This document shows, in pieces, positions 54,774-63,175 of a stretch of DNA of 64,000 nucleotides. Position 1 is the stretch's first letter; every line of letters begins with the position of its first letter. The notes beneath the pieces were generated by a model. It saw only the letters and a list, made by a program, of their open reading frames with translations, searched no databases and was not told the origin of the DNA. The position numbers and the translations under genes are program-made. Source of the stretch: Methanosarcina sp. DH2 (GTDB lineage Archaea; Halobacteriota; Methanosarcinia; Methanosarcinales; Methanosarcinaceae); contig NZ_WJBI01000012.1 of the NCBI RefSeq assembly GCF_020804225.1, positions 64,769 through 128,768 of the forward strand, written 5' to 3'.

Positions 54774-55343
54774 TTAAGCATTTTCAAGCTCAACTTTATT
54801 CCCTGTCAGTTTTGCCAGTTTTTCACGAAACTCCTCTTCAAATTCCTTTTTTATGAAGAAACCAAATTCGACGACATCCGAGTACTTTTCCTGCTCGATT
54901 TTTCCGTATTCCTCTATGAGATTCTTTATCTTCTGAATCTCCGAGTATCCGAAGCGTACCGTGAACCTTACCTCTTCAAAGACTTCGATAATGCCTGCAT
55001 TTTCGACAGCTGAAATTGCTGTTTCCCTGTAAGCCCTGGACAACCCTCCAAAACCCAGCTTTATTCCTCCAAAGTATCGGGTTACAACCACAGCTGAGTT
55101 ATAGAGCCCCTTTGATTCGAGAACCTTAAAAACTGGTTTTCCGGAACTGCCCGCAGGTTCTCCGTCATCGTCGTATCTGAGGGCAAATGAACTCCTTTCT
55201 TTTACAAAATAGGCTGAGACATTATGATCTGCGTCTTTGTGCAGCTCTTTTATTTCTTTGATGAAAGCTTTTGCTTCGGCTTCATTTTTTACATGCCTGG
55301 CATATCCTATAAATATAGAATTTTTGAATTCTTTTTGAGCCAT
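54774..55343 (-). CDS. YigZ/IMPACT-family protein
   Basis: A 189-residue protein of the IMPACT/YigZ (UPF0029) family. The N-terminal IMPACT domain has FKNSIFIGYARHVKNEAEAK, then ALRYDDDGEPAGSSGKPVFK and the conserved NSAVVVTRYFGGIKLGFGGL. The C-terminal ferredoxin-like domain (VRFTVRFGYSEIQKIKNLIE) follows. In eukaryotes IMPACT regulates translation via Gcn1; in prokaryotes the role is uncertain. ATG 55343 starts MAQKEFKNS, as in relatives. It stands alone. Confidence 0.92.
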   Translation of the reverse strand: MAQKEFKNSIFIGYARHVKNEAEAKAFIKEIKELHKDADHNVSAYFVKERSSFALRYDDDGEPAGSSGKPVFKVLESKGLYNSAVVVTRYFGGIKLGFGGLSRAYRETAISAVENAGIIEVFEEVRFTVRFGYSEIQKIKNLIEEYGKIEQEKYSDVVEFGFFIKKEFEEEFREKLAKLTGNKVELENA

Positions 55344-55778
55344 GCCAGAGTTTTTCAGGGTTTTATAATTATTCAGTGTTTTACCCTCATCATTTCTTTG
55401 TTAATTACTTTTACACTTGAGGCTTTAAAGTTTTACAGTCGCGCGCCAGGAGAACATTATAATATCTTTGAGCAATTTTATGCTGCCCTCTGACTCGCCG
55501 CTTCTCAAGCCTTGCTTCTGTATTTCCTATTCAGGTCATTTAAAGACTAAGATTCCACAAAATATACTCACTAGAATTCAAATACAAGTCTATAATTACA
55601 TAATGATAAAAATGGCTATATGTTGGGGAAATTCGGAGCCCTTCGTCCTCTTATTTTTTTACCAAATCGAAAGGTTTTAATCTAATTGGCTGGTCATGCA
55701 TAAATATCTCATATAAAGTCTCATGATTCTATATGAGATGGGTGTAAAAAAGGAAGAGAACTTTTAGAGGTAAAATTA
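55344..55778. other. gap without gene
   Basis: About 430 bases between divergent genes. It is AT-rich with TATA-like sites (for example caagtctataattacataat near 55585). No coding frame is supported. Confidence 0.5.
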
Positions 55779-56159
55779 ATGAAAAAAATGTTAAAGATTA
55801 TTGCAATGCTCCTCGTAATTACTACTGTCGTCTTTGCAGCCGGCTGTGCAGAAGATGCAGAAGAAGGAGCTACTGAAGAAGCGATCGAAGAAACCCCAAT
55901 AGCTGACGAAGAAGCTGAGACCGTCGAAGAAGTCGCTGATGTAGAAGCTGGCGACGACGCAGCTCTTGAAGAAATAGCCTTGGAAGAAGTGGAAGTTGTT
56001 GAAGACGAAGAAGCTGTCGAAGACGAAGAAGCTGTCGAAGACGAAGAAGCTGTCGACAACGAAACTGTTGAAGAAGACGTAGTCGAAGAAGATGAAGAAG
56101 AAGCTGTCGACAACGAAACTGTTGAAGAAGACGTAGTCGAAGAAGAAGAAGAAGAATAA
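55779..56159 (+). CDS. very acidic lipoprotein with Glu/Asp/Val repeats
   Basis: A 126-residue protein. A signal peptide with lipobox (LLVITTVVFAAGC) is followed by a body that is almost only Glu, Asp, Ala and Val. The body contains the tandem unit EDEEAV three times and the longer unit VDNETVEEDVVEE twice. The mature protein has a strongly negative charge, with hardly a basic residue after the cysteine. No family is recognised. Its composition suggests a cell-surface cation-binding or spacer protein; that is a guess. A clear terminator hairpin follows at 56195. The DNA repeats (gaagacgaagaagctgtc) explain recent length changes. Confidence 0.75.
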   Translation: MKKMLKIIAMLLVITTVVFAAGCAEDAEEGATEEAIEETPIADEEAETVEEVADVEAGDDAALEEIALEEVEVVEDEEAVEDEEAVEDEEAVDNETVEEDVVEEDEEEAVDNETVEEDVVEEEEEE

Positions 56160-56194
56160 ACTGTATAAGCAGTGTATTCTAACTAACAATGCGC

Positions 56195-56229
56195 GTAGCC
56201 TTTTCAGGCTACACATTTCTATTTTTGAA
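56195..56229 (+). terminator. hairpin terminator of the acidic lipoprotein gene
   Basis: GTAGCC at 56195-56200 pairs with GGCTAC at 56207-56212 around a TTTTCA loop, followed by acatttctattttt. Confidence 0.7.
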
Positions 56230-56855
56230 ATATCGACTATAATCAGCTTATAGTCCTGTAAAACCTTGCAATGAGGTTTTCTCTAAAATTTCCGGCCATA
56301 GCGTTTCTCCTGATTTTCCGTCACAAATCCGGTGAGAAATAAAGTAATCGGATAAAAATTGAAAATACACGAAAATTATTGAGCCAGCTGAAATTTTCCG
56401 GAGGTATTAGTTCCAAAATAAATAATTTATTAATATAGAGCCTCGGGATAAAGCCGCAGATACTTCAATATTTTTTTTCGTTATGTTTCAGGAGATCACT
56501 GTAAATTTTCTCTGAAGCCATCGAAGTATGCTTTTGGATTTTTTAGCTCGTCCTGAATAAATACTGAATGTTTTTACTTTTCCAGGGATTGTTCCTGAAA
56601 TCTCCTAGTTTGATTGGGTTTCACGCAGGGCTATTCAGTAACTTCAAAAACAAATATAAATACATGTTCTCAAATTTATTGAATCTGCCTGCCCTGCGAG
56701 ATGTGCAAGAGAGATGTCAGTTTTTTACAGAGTATCGCATGCTGCCGCAATATTCAGCGGCTTAAGTATTGTACAGTGGTTTTGTATTGGCATGCCGATT
56801 AAGTAAGCGATGAAGATTGACCATGAATTTATTTTTCTTATTTACTAATGGTTGA
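56230..56855. other. gap without gene before transporter remnants
   Basis: About 620 bases, AT-rich. I see no coding frame with protein character; the N-terminal part of the transporter permease is not recognisable here. Confidence 0.5.
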
Positions 56856-57095
56856 TGTGGAGAAATCCGGTTCCTCGGAAACGAGTTTATATCCCTTTTG
56901 AAAGATTCGTCCCTTCTTGCAATCATCAGCGTGCATGAGCTTTCCAAAAACGGGATGCTTTATGTCTCAAAGACCTTTGCTGCTTTCCCAATATACATCT
57001 CTGTTGCCCTTCTGTACCTGGCCCTGACCATGGGAATTTCCCGCGTGCTTAATTACATTGAGAGGAGGCTTGGCGTAAGTGATCGAAATGAATAA
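56856..57095 (+). pseudogene. fragment of an amino-acid ABC transporter permease
   Basis: Right after a TGA at 56853-56855 the frame reads FLGNEFISLLKDSSLLAIIS, then MLYVSKTFAAFPIYISVALL and YLALTMGISRVLNYIERRLG. This is the C-terminal third of a HisM/GlnP-type permease (compare the family motif LGNEFI-LLKDTSL). The N-terminal membrane helices are absent. The end overlaps the start of the ATPase fragment, the arrangement of an intact transporter operon. Confidence 0.8.
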
Positions 57096-57300
57096 CCTCC
57101 ACAAAAGTTTCGGACGTCTGAAAGTTCTTAAAGGGATAACCGAAAAAGTTGAAGAAAGCGAAGTGGTCTGCGTGATAGGTCCCTCAGGCTCCGGAAAAAA
57201 TACCTTCCTTCGCTGCCTGAACCTTCTTGAAACCCCTACCTCGGGAGATATCTGGATCGATGGAGAAAAGGTCACCGACCTCTTTTTTGAGTTAGAGTAA
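57079..57300 (+). pseudogene. fragment of an amino-acid ABC transporter ATPase
   Basis: The frame from GTG 57079 gives the N terminus of a GlnQ-type ATPase: MIEMNNLHKSFGRLKVLKGI, a Walker A region GPSGSGKNTFLRCLNLLE, and SGDIWIDGEKVTD, then stops after 73 residues. The usual Ser/Thr after the Walker A Lys is Asn here (GKN instead of GKS). The signature motif, Walker B and the rest are missing. Together with the truncated permease this is the remnant of a lost polar amino-acid importer. Confidence 0.85.
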
Positions 57301-58520
57301 AACCAACCAGTGGAATTTCTGTTAGTGTATACAATTGGATGGTACGTGCACATAATTTTGGTAAAGTCGGGCACACTAGATAAAGTATCGTAGAGATAAT
57401 AATTTTAGTTCTAAATAAGAAATTTGGAGAAGACCTCTGAAAAGAAAGCTTCGGAATAATTTGAAACAAAATTAATCTGTTTTGAATAATATAACTGAAA
57501 AGTTTAGAATTCTCTGATCAAATTGAGGGCATCTACAGAGTTTATTTCCCGTAAATCAAGTCACTTCAAATTATAATCAAGTAGAGTAGCCCATAGTGAG
57601 TATTTTTTTCAGATTTTTCAAAACTATTTATAATATAGAGATTATATTCTATCAATTTTATATAACTTCCAATTATATTATTTATTACACTCCTAGTAAT
57701 TAAACTAAATCTGTTATTTTCGAATGGAAGTTACAGTTTTAGAGATTTCTAAAACTAATTGCCAGGGGTGAAAATTGAATCTAGTAATCTGGGGTTGCCA
57801 GGGAGGTCATAAGGAGCTTATGGACCTAAACTCAGAATACTTATCTTTATCTTATACTAGTGCTTCGATTCCAAAATAAGTCTCCCGCTTAGGGGGAAAT
57901 TCAGTGATCCATAGGTCTATTCAAAAGCCAGGATTATAAACATACTTTGGAATCAAAGTACCAGGAAAAGATCTATGAAAATAATCAATAATCGGGAGGG
58001 TATATTGATGATGCCATTTTTTGTCAGGCTAAAATTAATTTTTAAATTCCTATTTAGATGAAAAAGAATCACTGGTAACCAGTATAAATATTTACTGGGT
58101 ATTTTGCATAAAAGAAGTAACTCATAGCCATCCTTTCGAGTACAAGGAAAAATCCCTGGATTTACTTGCTTGAATTGATGGCTACTGATCTTTCTTTTTA
58201 CGAATGAGGAATTTTGTAGATGTTTTCGTATTTGGTATTTTGATGGTTAATTATTTTGTAATACATTTCAGATATTCGCACTTTATTGTATTTCTTTTTA
58301 GGCAGCTATGACCTTTCTTACTTAACCACTTAGTTGCTATAGTTACTATGTTCGTCGAATAGGTATGGATAAAGGATACAAATGCTCAAATTTTTTACGA
58401 ATTATCCTTTGAATCCAGACTCTTCTTTTCATCAGGTGTTTTATACACGAAAAATGTAGCAAATTTTTAACTTACTGAAGCCGTATGTATTCAGCAATCC
58501 CTCTTGAAATTATTGTAAGT
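57301..58520. other. long AT-rich gap
   Basis: About 1.2 kb without a supported gene. Apart from the inverted-repeat element at 57860, I see an inverted repeat tagccatc/gatggcta at about 58127-58185 around a 40-base loop. A 34-codon frame from TTG near 57775 (ending TAA near 57879) has a Shine-Dalgarno-like GGGGTG but no recognisable family. Confidence 0.5.
57860..57961. mobile_element. 102-bp element with terminal inverted repeats
   Basis: The left end GTGCTTCGATTCCAAA (57860-57875) and the right end TTTGGAATCAAAGTAC (57946-57961) are inverted copies with 14 of 16 matches. The inside has no coding frame. This fits a MITE or the fused ends of a deleted insertion sequence. Confidence 0.5.
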
Positions 58521-58551
58521 GAGCTGATCTAAAACTCTCGTTCAAATTGCT
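58521..58551. mobile_element. partial MITE end
   Basis: GAGCTGATCTAAAACTCTCG followed by ttcaaattgc resembles the left end of the MITE at 21637 (GAGCTGATTCCAAAACTC then aaaattgc). A second gagctgaccc occurs at 58581. No matching right end is visible, so this is at most a fragment. Confidence 0.35.
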
Positions 58552-58915
58552 TGCATATGGCAGAATATTAATAAATAAGTGAGCTGACCCTCTTCTAAAA
58601 GCGAATGGCAAATTATTCTTATAACTCATTTCGAGTCGCGCCGTATCTTTCTGATACAATAATTTATTCTGCTTTTAATGCTAAATACTGACTGCATGAC
58701 AGTCAAATCTTAAGCTTCTTTAAGGACTTATGCAAGACTTAAAAAGAATAGTGTACATACAAACGTTAACTGCACTCCTGCCCCTTCAGAATGTCTTATA
58801 ATTAGCTTGAGATCTTACTTACTTTCTTATCAACATTTAGACATTCAGTAGCATGCGGGCTGGTTGGTGTTGTGTTGCCAAAAGATTCAAATCTATTGTT
58901 ATTGAGGCCAAAAAC

Positions 58916-59809
58916 ATGAAAGAAACCCTGAAAGCCTACATCGACCTCACTCGTGCTCACTTTCTTCCTGCCTGGCCCCTTATTTTCTGCTCCGGGCTGG
59001 TGCTTGCTTTTGCAAACTACGGCGGTTTTTCCTGGCTGCTAATTCTCAAAGCTGCCCTGATAGGTCTGTTGGGGTTTGAAGCCGGCTTCGTGCTCAACGA
59101 TTATGTGGATCGGAAAAGAGACCGGCTTGATGTGGAGAATACCCTCACAAAATACTGGAGACCTTTTAAAGAGAGACCTCTTCCCTCAGGGAAGATTTCT
59201 TCAAAAAAGGCTTTCTGGCTGTTTATCCTGCTCGCAGGGATCACTTCTGCTCTGATTTTCACGCTTCCCTACCCAAACTCCATTTACGTTTTCGCAATAA
59301 TGCTGTACTCTTATGGCATTGAAGTTTTTTATCAGGTGAAAAAAAGAGACCAGAAACTCCCTATCGCCCAGCTTCTCGGAAGGACTGACTTTACGCTCTT
59401 TCCGGCAGCAGGCTACCTCTGCTACGGGCAGCCGGACATGACAGTGCTGCTTTATATGGTTTTCTTCTATCCCTGGACAATGGCGCACCTGGGATTGAAC
59501 GATTTTATCGACCTGGAAAACGACCGGGCAAAAGGCATGAAATCGATAACTGTCCTTTACGGCTCAAAAGGGACCATGTACTGGATTACGGGCTTTACGC
59601 TCCTGCATTTCTTTGCAGCGATTTTCTTCCTCAAGGAGCTTGGGATTATTGCTCACTATGGCTTTCTTGCAGGCTTTGTACTCCTGGCAGGGGCAAACCT
59701 TTACCTCTGGAAAGAAAAGAACCCGAATGCAGGTTTGAAGATACTGCCTGTTTACCACGGAACCCTGGTAATTTATGCAGTTTCGATTATTCTTGACTTT
59801 ATATATTGA
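58916..59809 (+). CDS. UbiA-family prenyltransferase, copy 1
   Basis: A 297-residue intramembrane prenyltransferase with about eight helices. The two aspartate-rich motifs that bind Mg2+ and the prenyl diphosphate are LLGFEAGFVLNDYVDRKRDR near residue 52-75 and LGLNDFIDLENDRAKGMKSI near 195. The family attaches polyprenyl chains to aromatic or other acceptors (quinones, phenazines, archaeal lipids, haem). The acceptor cannot be read. ATG 58916 is preferred over the upstream ATG at 58853 because GAGG lies ten bases before it and the family begins ETLKAYIDLTRAHF. A paralog follows directly. Confidence 0.9.
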   Translation: MKETLKAYIDLTRAHFLPAWPLIFCSGLVLAFANYGGFSWLLILKAALIGLLGFEAGFVLNDYVDRKRDRLDVENTLTKYWRPFKERPLPSGKISSKKAFWLFILLAGITSALIFTLPYPNSIYVFAIMLYSYGIEVFYQVKKRDQKLPIAQLLGRTDFTLFPAAGYLCYGQPDMTVLLYMVFFYPWTMAHLGLNDFIDLENDRAKGMKSITVLYGSKGTMYWITGFTLLHFFAAIFFLKELGIIAHYGFLAGFVLLAGANLYLWKEKNPNAGLKILPVYHGTLVIYAVSIILDFIY

Positions 59810-60038
59810 GCCTGTGTATTGAACCGGATCGGCGGAGTTGGAACAGCTGAAGGCAGGGCTGTTTGAAGACAGCTGCTTCTTTCTTCCTGCCTTTTCTCTC
59901 TCCCTTTACTTATGCTCTTTTTTGACTAACTCCCTTTTGAATCAGCAGTTTTTAGTCTCTCACTTTCTTGTTTGCAAAAACTATAAACATATAACTCTCT
60001 TTTATATTATCGGGGTTGAGGGAACGAATGTTGAAGGC

Positions 60039-60932
60039 ACGAAAGAGACTATTAAAGCCTTGATAGACCTGACAAGGGCTCATTTTTTTCTTGTCTGGAT
60101 TTTGCTTTTCTATTCAGGCCTTGCTCTTGCTTTTAGTAATTACGGAGAGTTTTCCTGGGAAATAACCCTCAAGGCGGTTTTGATCGGGCTCTTCGGGTTT
60201 GAAGGCGGGCTTGTACTCAACGACTATGTTGATCGGAAAAGGGACAGGCTCGACGTTGAGGAATCCCTCACGGGTTACTGGAGACCTTTCAAAAGCCGTC
60301 CGCTTCCTTCAGGCAGGCTCTCTCCTGATTTTGCCCTGGCAGTATTTCTATTACTCTCTGCACTAACAGGAATCCTGATGCTGACTTTACCTTACCCTAA
60401 CTCTCTGTATGTGTTTCTCACAATGCTTTCATCATGCATTATCGAGTATTTTTATCAGGTAAAAAGAAAAAACCAGAGTTTTCCCATTGCCCAGCTTATA
60501 GGAAGAATGGACTTTGCCCTTTTTCCGGTTGCAGGCTACCTGTGTTATGGACGGCCGGATACCTCTCTGTTTCTCTATCTGCTCTTTTTTTATCCCTGGA
60601 CCCTTGCACACCTTGCGGTCAATGATTTCATTGACACGGAAAATGACAGGGCAAGGGGAATAAAATCAGTCCCTGTGCTTTACGGCACGCAAGGGACATT
60701 GTTCTGGATCTCAGGCTTTACGCTTTTGCATTACCTTGCAGCGCTTCTTTTCCTGAAACAGCTTGGATCTATTGCATTTTATGGCTTTTTACTGGGGTTT
60801 TTAGTGATCGGATTTGCAAATTACAAACTTTTGAAAGAAAAAAGCCAGAAAGCAGGTCTTTCTGCACTTCTCTTTTATCACGTTTCACTTGTGCTCTATT
60901 CTGGCTCAATTATTCTTGACTCCTTCTTCTAG
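60039..60932 (+). CDS. UbiA-family prenyltransferase, copy 2, start codon unclear
   Basis: A tandem paralog of the preceding gene, about 297 residues and highly similar throughout (ETIKALIDLTRAHFFLVWIL; LLGF-like FGFEGGLVLNDYVDRKRDRL; second motif LAVNDFIDTENDRARGIKSV). Both Asp-rich motifs are intact. However, the codon that corresponds to ATG of copy 1 is ACG (60039-60041). The only well-placed ATG is at 60028, seven bases behind GAGG, and is out of frame by one base. So either one base is missing just behind the start, or ACG or a far-upstream TTG (59838) is used. The body of the gene shows no other damage. Confidence 0.8.
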   Translation, partial: TKETIKALIDLTRAHFFLVWILLFYSGLALAFSNYGEFSWEITLKAVLIGLFGFEGGLVLNDYVDRKRDRLDVEESLTGYWRPFKSRPLPSGRLSPDFALAVFLLLSALTGILMLTLPYPNSLYVFLTMLSSCIIEYFYQVKRKNQSFPIAQLIGRMDFALFPVAGYLCYGRPDTSLFLYLLFFYPWTLAHLAVNDFIDTENDRARGIKSVPVLYGTQGTLFWISGFTLLHYLAALLFLKQLGSIAFYGFLLGFLVIGFANYKLLKEKSQKAGLSALLFYHVSLVLYSGSIILDSFF

Positions 60933-60979
60933 CCGCAAATTTTTCAGTTTTTCAGATTCCAAGTCCTGATTCCGGGCCT

Positions 60980-61957
60980 TTAGACTTTAGTTTTTCTTCT
61001 GCAGAGCCTCAGGGTGTGACAGCGCAGGCTTCCTCCTCCTGCAAGCAGGGCTTCAGGGTGGAAAGGAATAACCTCAACGCCTTCCCCTGCAAGATTTTTC
61101 CTGGTTTTCTGATCAAGTGCATTATCATAATGGAAAATAGTCCCGCTTTCAAGAGGGACAAATGAACAGGCTAGGCGGCTCTGCTCGGAGTCCGAAACAG
61201 GGATGATCTCCATGCCTTTCTCCTGCATGAATTCTTTAAAATCGATTTTTTCTCCAGAGCCTTCCGTGTACAGGCAGGTCTCTTCAAAGGCTGGTAGATA
61301 AGCAAGGGCAAGGTCTTCTCTTATCCTGTTGAAAACGGTATCGGGATGCATATAACGCCTGGCTTTTGGAATGCGGGCGTAAATAACTTCATCAAATTCG
61401 CTCAGGATATTCGAAATAAACTCCCGGATAAAAGGATATGTGTGCCTTTCCGTATCAGCAACAAAAACAGTATCTTTTGAGAGCAGAAGACAACCTTCGA
61501 AAAACCCTTCGCTTCCATTGAATTCGTTGAGTATCGGAATTCCCAGGTTTTTCAGGGCTTCCTTTACGACGACTTCTTCATTTTCCCTTGCAGGCGGTCG
61601 CATTTTTGAAAGAATTGCGCCTTTTCTGGAAATGACCGCGGTATCATGCAGGAAGGTAATGTTTGGCATCCTGCTTATCAGGTCTATACTTTCGTCTACA
61701 TGGTCTGCAAGCTCATAAACCCTGACCCCGTTCGATTCCAGCAATTCCTGATAACTCGTATGCTCTTTTACGTATCCGGAAATCTCAGGGACCTTATCGT
61801 AAAGCCAGTGATTATAATTTGACTCATTGACCAGAAGGAGTTCATCTCCCGGAGTATGCACAAGTACGCTTTTCAGCCTCCCAAGTTCGTCACACCCATA
61901 AGCAATACATGATCCGGTTTTTTCTGCCTCATTCATATTTTCTATTTGGCAACCCAT
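60980..61957 (-). CDS. arginine-deiminase/amidinotransferase-family enzyme
   Basis: A 325-residue protein of the guanidino-modifying superfamily (arginine deiminase, DDAH, amidinotransferases). The N-terminal block ELGRLKSVLVHTPGDELLLV and ITFLHDTAVISRKGAILSKM then RPPARENE follow the deiminase pattern (FTRD...MRxPARR), although the Arg of FTRD is His here. Further on come the acidic motif SEGFFEGCLLL, the catalytic His in RYMHPDTVFNRI and the nucleophilic Cys in GGGSLRCHTLRL. It acts on the guanidine carbon of arginine or a derivative. It is the last gene of a minus-strand operon with the EgtD-like gene (69-base gap). GGGGGG stands eight bases before ATG 61957. Confidence 0.82.
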   Translation of the reverse strand: MGCQIENMNEAEKTGSCIAYGCDELGRLKSVLVHTPGDELLLVNESNYNHWLYDKVPEISGYVKEHTSYQELLESNGVRVYELADHVDESIDLISRMPNITFLHDTAVISRKGAILSKMRPPARENEEVVVKEALKNLGIPILNEFNGSEGFFEGCLLLSKDTVFVADTERHTYPFIREFISNILSEFDEVIYARIPKARRYMHPDTVFNRIREDLALAYLPAFEETCLYTEGSGEKIDFKEFMQEKGMEIIPVSDSEQSRLACSFVPLESGTIFHYDNALDQKTRKNLAGEGVEVIPFHPEALLAGGGSLRCHTLRLCRRKTKV

Positions 61958-62026
61958 GCCTGAATCCCCCCATTTAAAAATCCTGATTCTAACTTGAAAA
62001 ATCCCTGGTTTAATCTACTGCTGCTA

Positions 62027-63058
62027 TCAGGTACGTTTTTTTGCAAGGATCATTGCATTTTTCCTATCTTCATTCAGGAAACCCTTGAGAATATCAAATC
62101 CGCGGATATTCAGGAAAGCGATAACCTGGTCATATGTATATTTGTACGTAAAGCCCATGCGTATGACGTCTCCGTTCCTGAAGCTTACGGTTTCGGGTCC
62201 TATCCTGATCTCGGTATCCTTCAGGATATTCAGGCTCTTTCGCGTCCTGTAAAGGGCTCCTATCCTTGAGTCCACATGTGCGAGCAATAATTCAAAATCG
62301 AAATCTTCGGGAGCCATTCCGTACTGAAGCAAGGGATACATATTGAAGAGCGCATTCTCTCTTGAGGCATATGTGCCAAGGACAGACTTCCTTGCAGAAT
62401 GCCCATCTTCCCCTGAGTCCGGGTTAGGGAGAAGGCTGGCATCAAAGAAAAAAAGATCTCCCTGTTCAAGGTTTTCGTAGACAAGCTGAAGAATGAACTC
62501 AGGCTCATAATTACAAAAGGTATTTCCCAGAATGCAGAACAGTACAGGAAGCCGCCAGTGCTTTTTAAGGAGCGGCATATCCTCGATAAAGCCAACTATT
62601 CCTTTTTTCTCTACAGGCAGGTCTCTTACTTTTTCAAGGGCGATATCTACAAGCTGGCTGCTTATGTCAACAGGGTAATAACGTATTGGCACTTTTCCGG
62701 AAGCAGGTTTCTCAGCCAGGTTTTTCTTTATCAGCTCCTCGAGAAGAACTCGCTCCTTCTCTCCGCTCCCTACCCCTACGCTTACAAGGCTCATACCTGC
62801 AGGAATGAACCTGACGATTGAAGCAATATTTTCCTCGAGCATGTCTTTGAGCTGCCTGGCTACCGGAAATGTTTCAGACCCATCCAATTTCAGCCAGTTC
62901 TTTGCTCCTCCCATGCCTGTGTACAGGAGATAATCAGGCAGCTCATGACTTTTCAGGCTTTCGCAAAGCCTTTCTTCCATACTCTTCTCGCCAGAAACTA
63001 TTATTTTTTCTTCGTTCTCCGAAGCCCGCCTCCAGCTCGCCTTTTCTGCACTCTCCAA
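62027..63058 (-). CDS. EgtD-like histidine-specific-type methyltransferase
   Basis: A 343-residue SAM-dependent methyltransferase of the Methyltransf_33 (EgtD-like) family. SAM-binding motifs are LVSVGVGSGEKERVLLEELI and YYPVDISSQLVDIAL; the block FCILGNTFCNYEPEFILQLV matches the EgtD region between the domains, and the C-terminal part has NGDVIRMGFTYKYTYDQVIA. EgtD trimethylates histidine on the way to ergothioneine; EgtB or EgtC relatives are not seen here, so another amino acid or peptide may be the substrate. The start TTG 63058 follows GGTGG by five bases. It lies between the radical SAM gene and the deiminase-like gene on the same strand. Confidence 0.85.
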   Translation of the reverse strand: MESAEKASWRRASENEEKIIVSGEKSMEERLCESLKSHELPDYLLYTGMGGAKNWLKLDGSETFPVARQLKDMLEENIASIVRFIPAGMSLVSVGVGSGEKERVLLEELIKKNLAEKPASGKVPIRYYPVDISSQLVDIALEKVRDLPVEKKGIVGFIEDMPLLKKHWRLPVLFCILGNTFCNYEPEFILQLVYENLEQGDLFFFDASLLPNPDSGEDGHSARKSVLGTYASRENALFNMYPLLQYGMAPEDFDFELLLAHVDSRIGALYRTRKSLNILKDTEIRIGPETVSFRNGDVIRMGFTYKYTYDQVIAFLNIRGFDILKGFLNEDRKNAMILAKKRT

Positions 63059-63175
63059 CTTTCCACCTTACCCTGAACTATACACAAAATCATATTTACT
63101 GCAGTAAGATTGCCTGAATAATTTTTCCACTCATTATTTTTCCTTTTTCATTCCATTTTATTCAATCATCCTTTC

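Noticed and set aside
55721-56216. Ser-rich and Phe-rich minus-strand frames opposite the acidic lipoprotein
   Set aside because: They result from reading GAA/GAC repeats on the other strand; the plus strand has the lipobox, start and terminator.
57775-57881. 34-codon frame starting TTG with a GGGGTG in front
   Set aside because: No recognisable family, it runs into an inverted-repeat element and its composition is not convincing.
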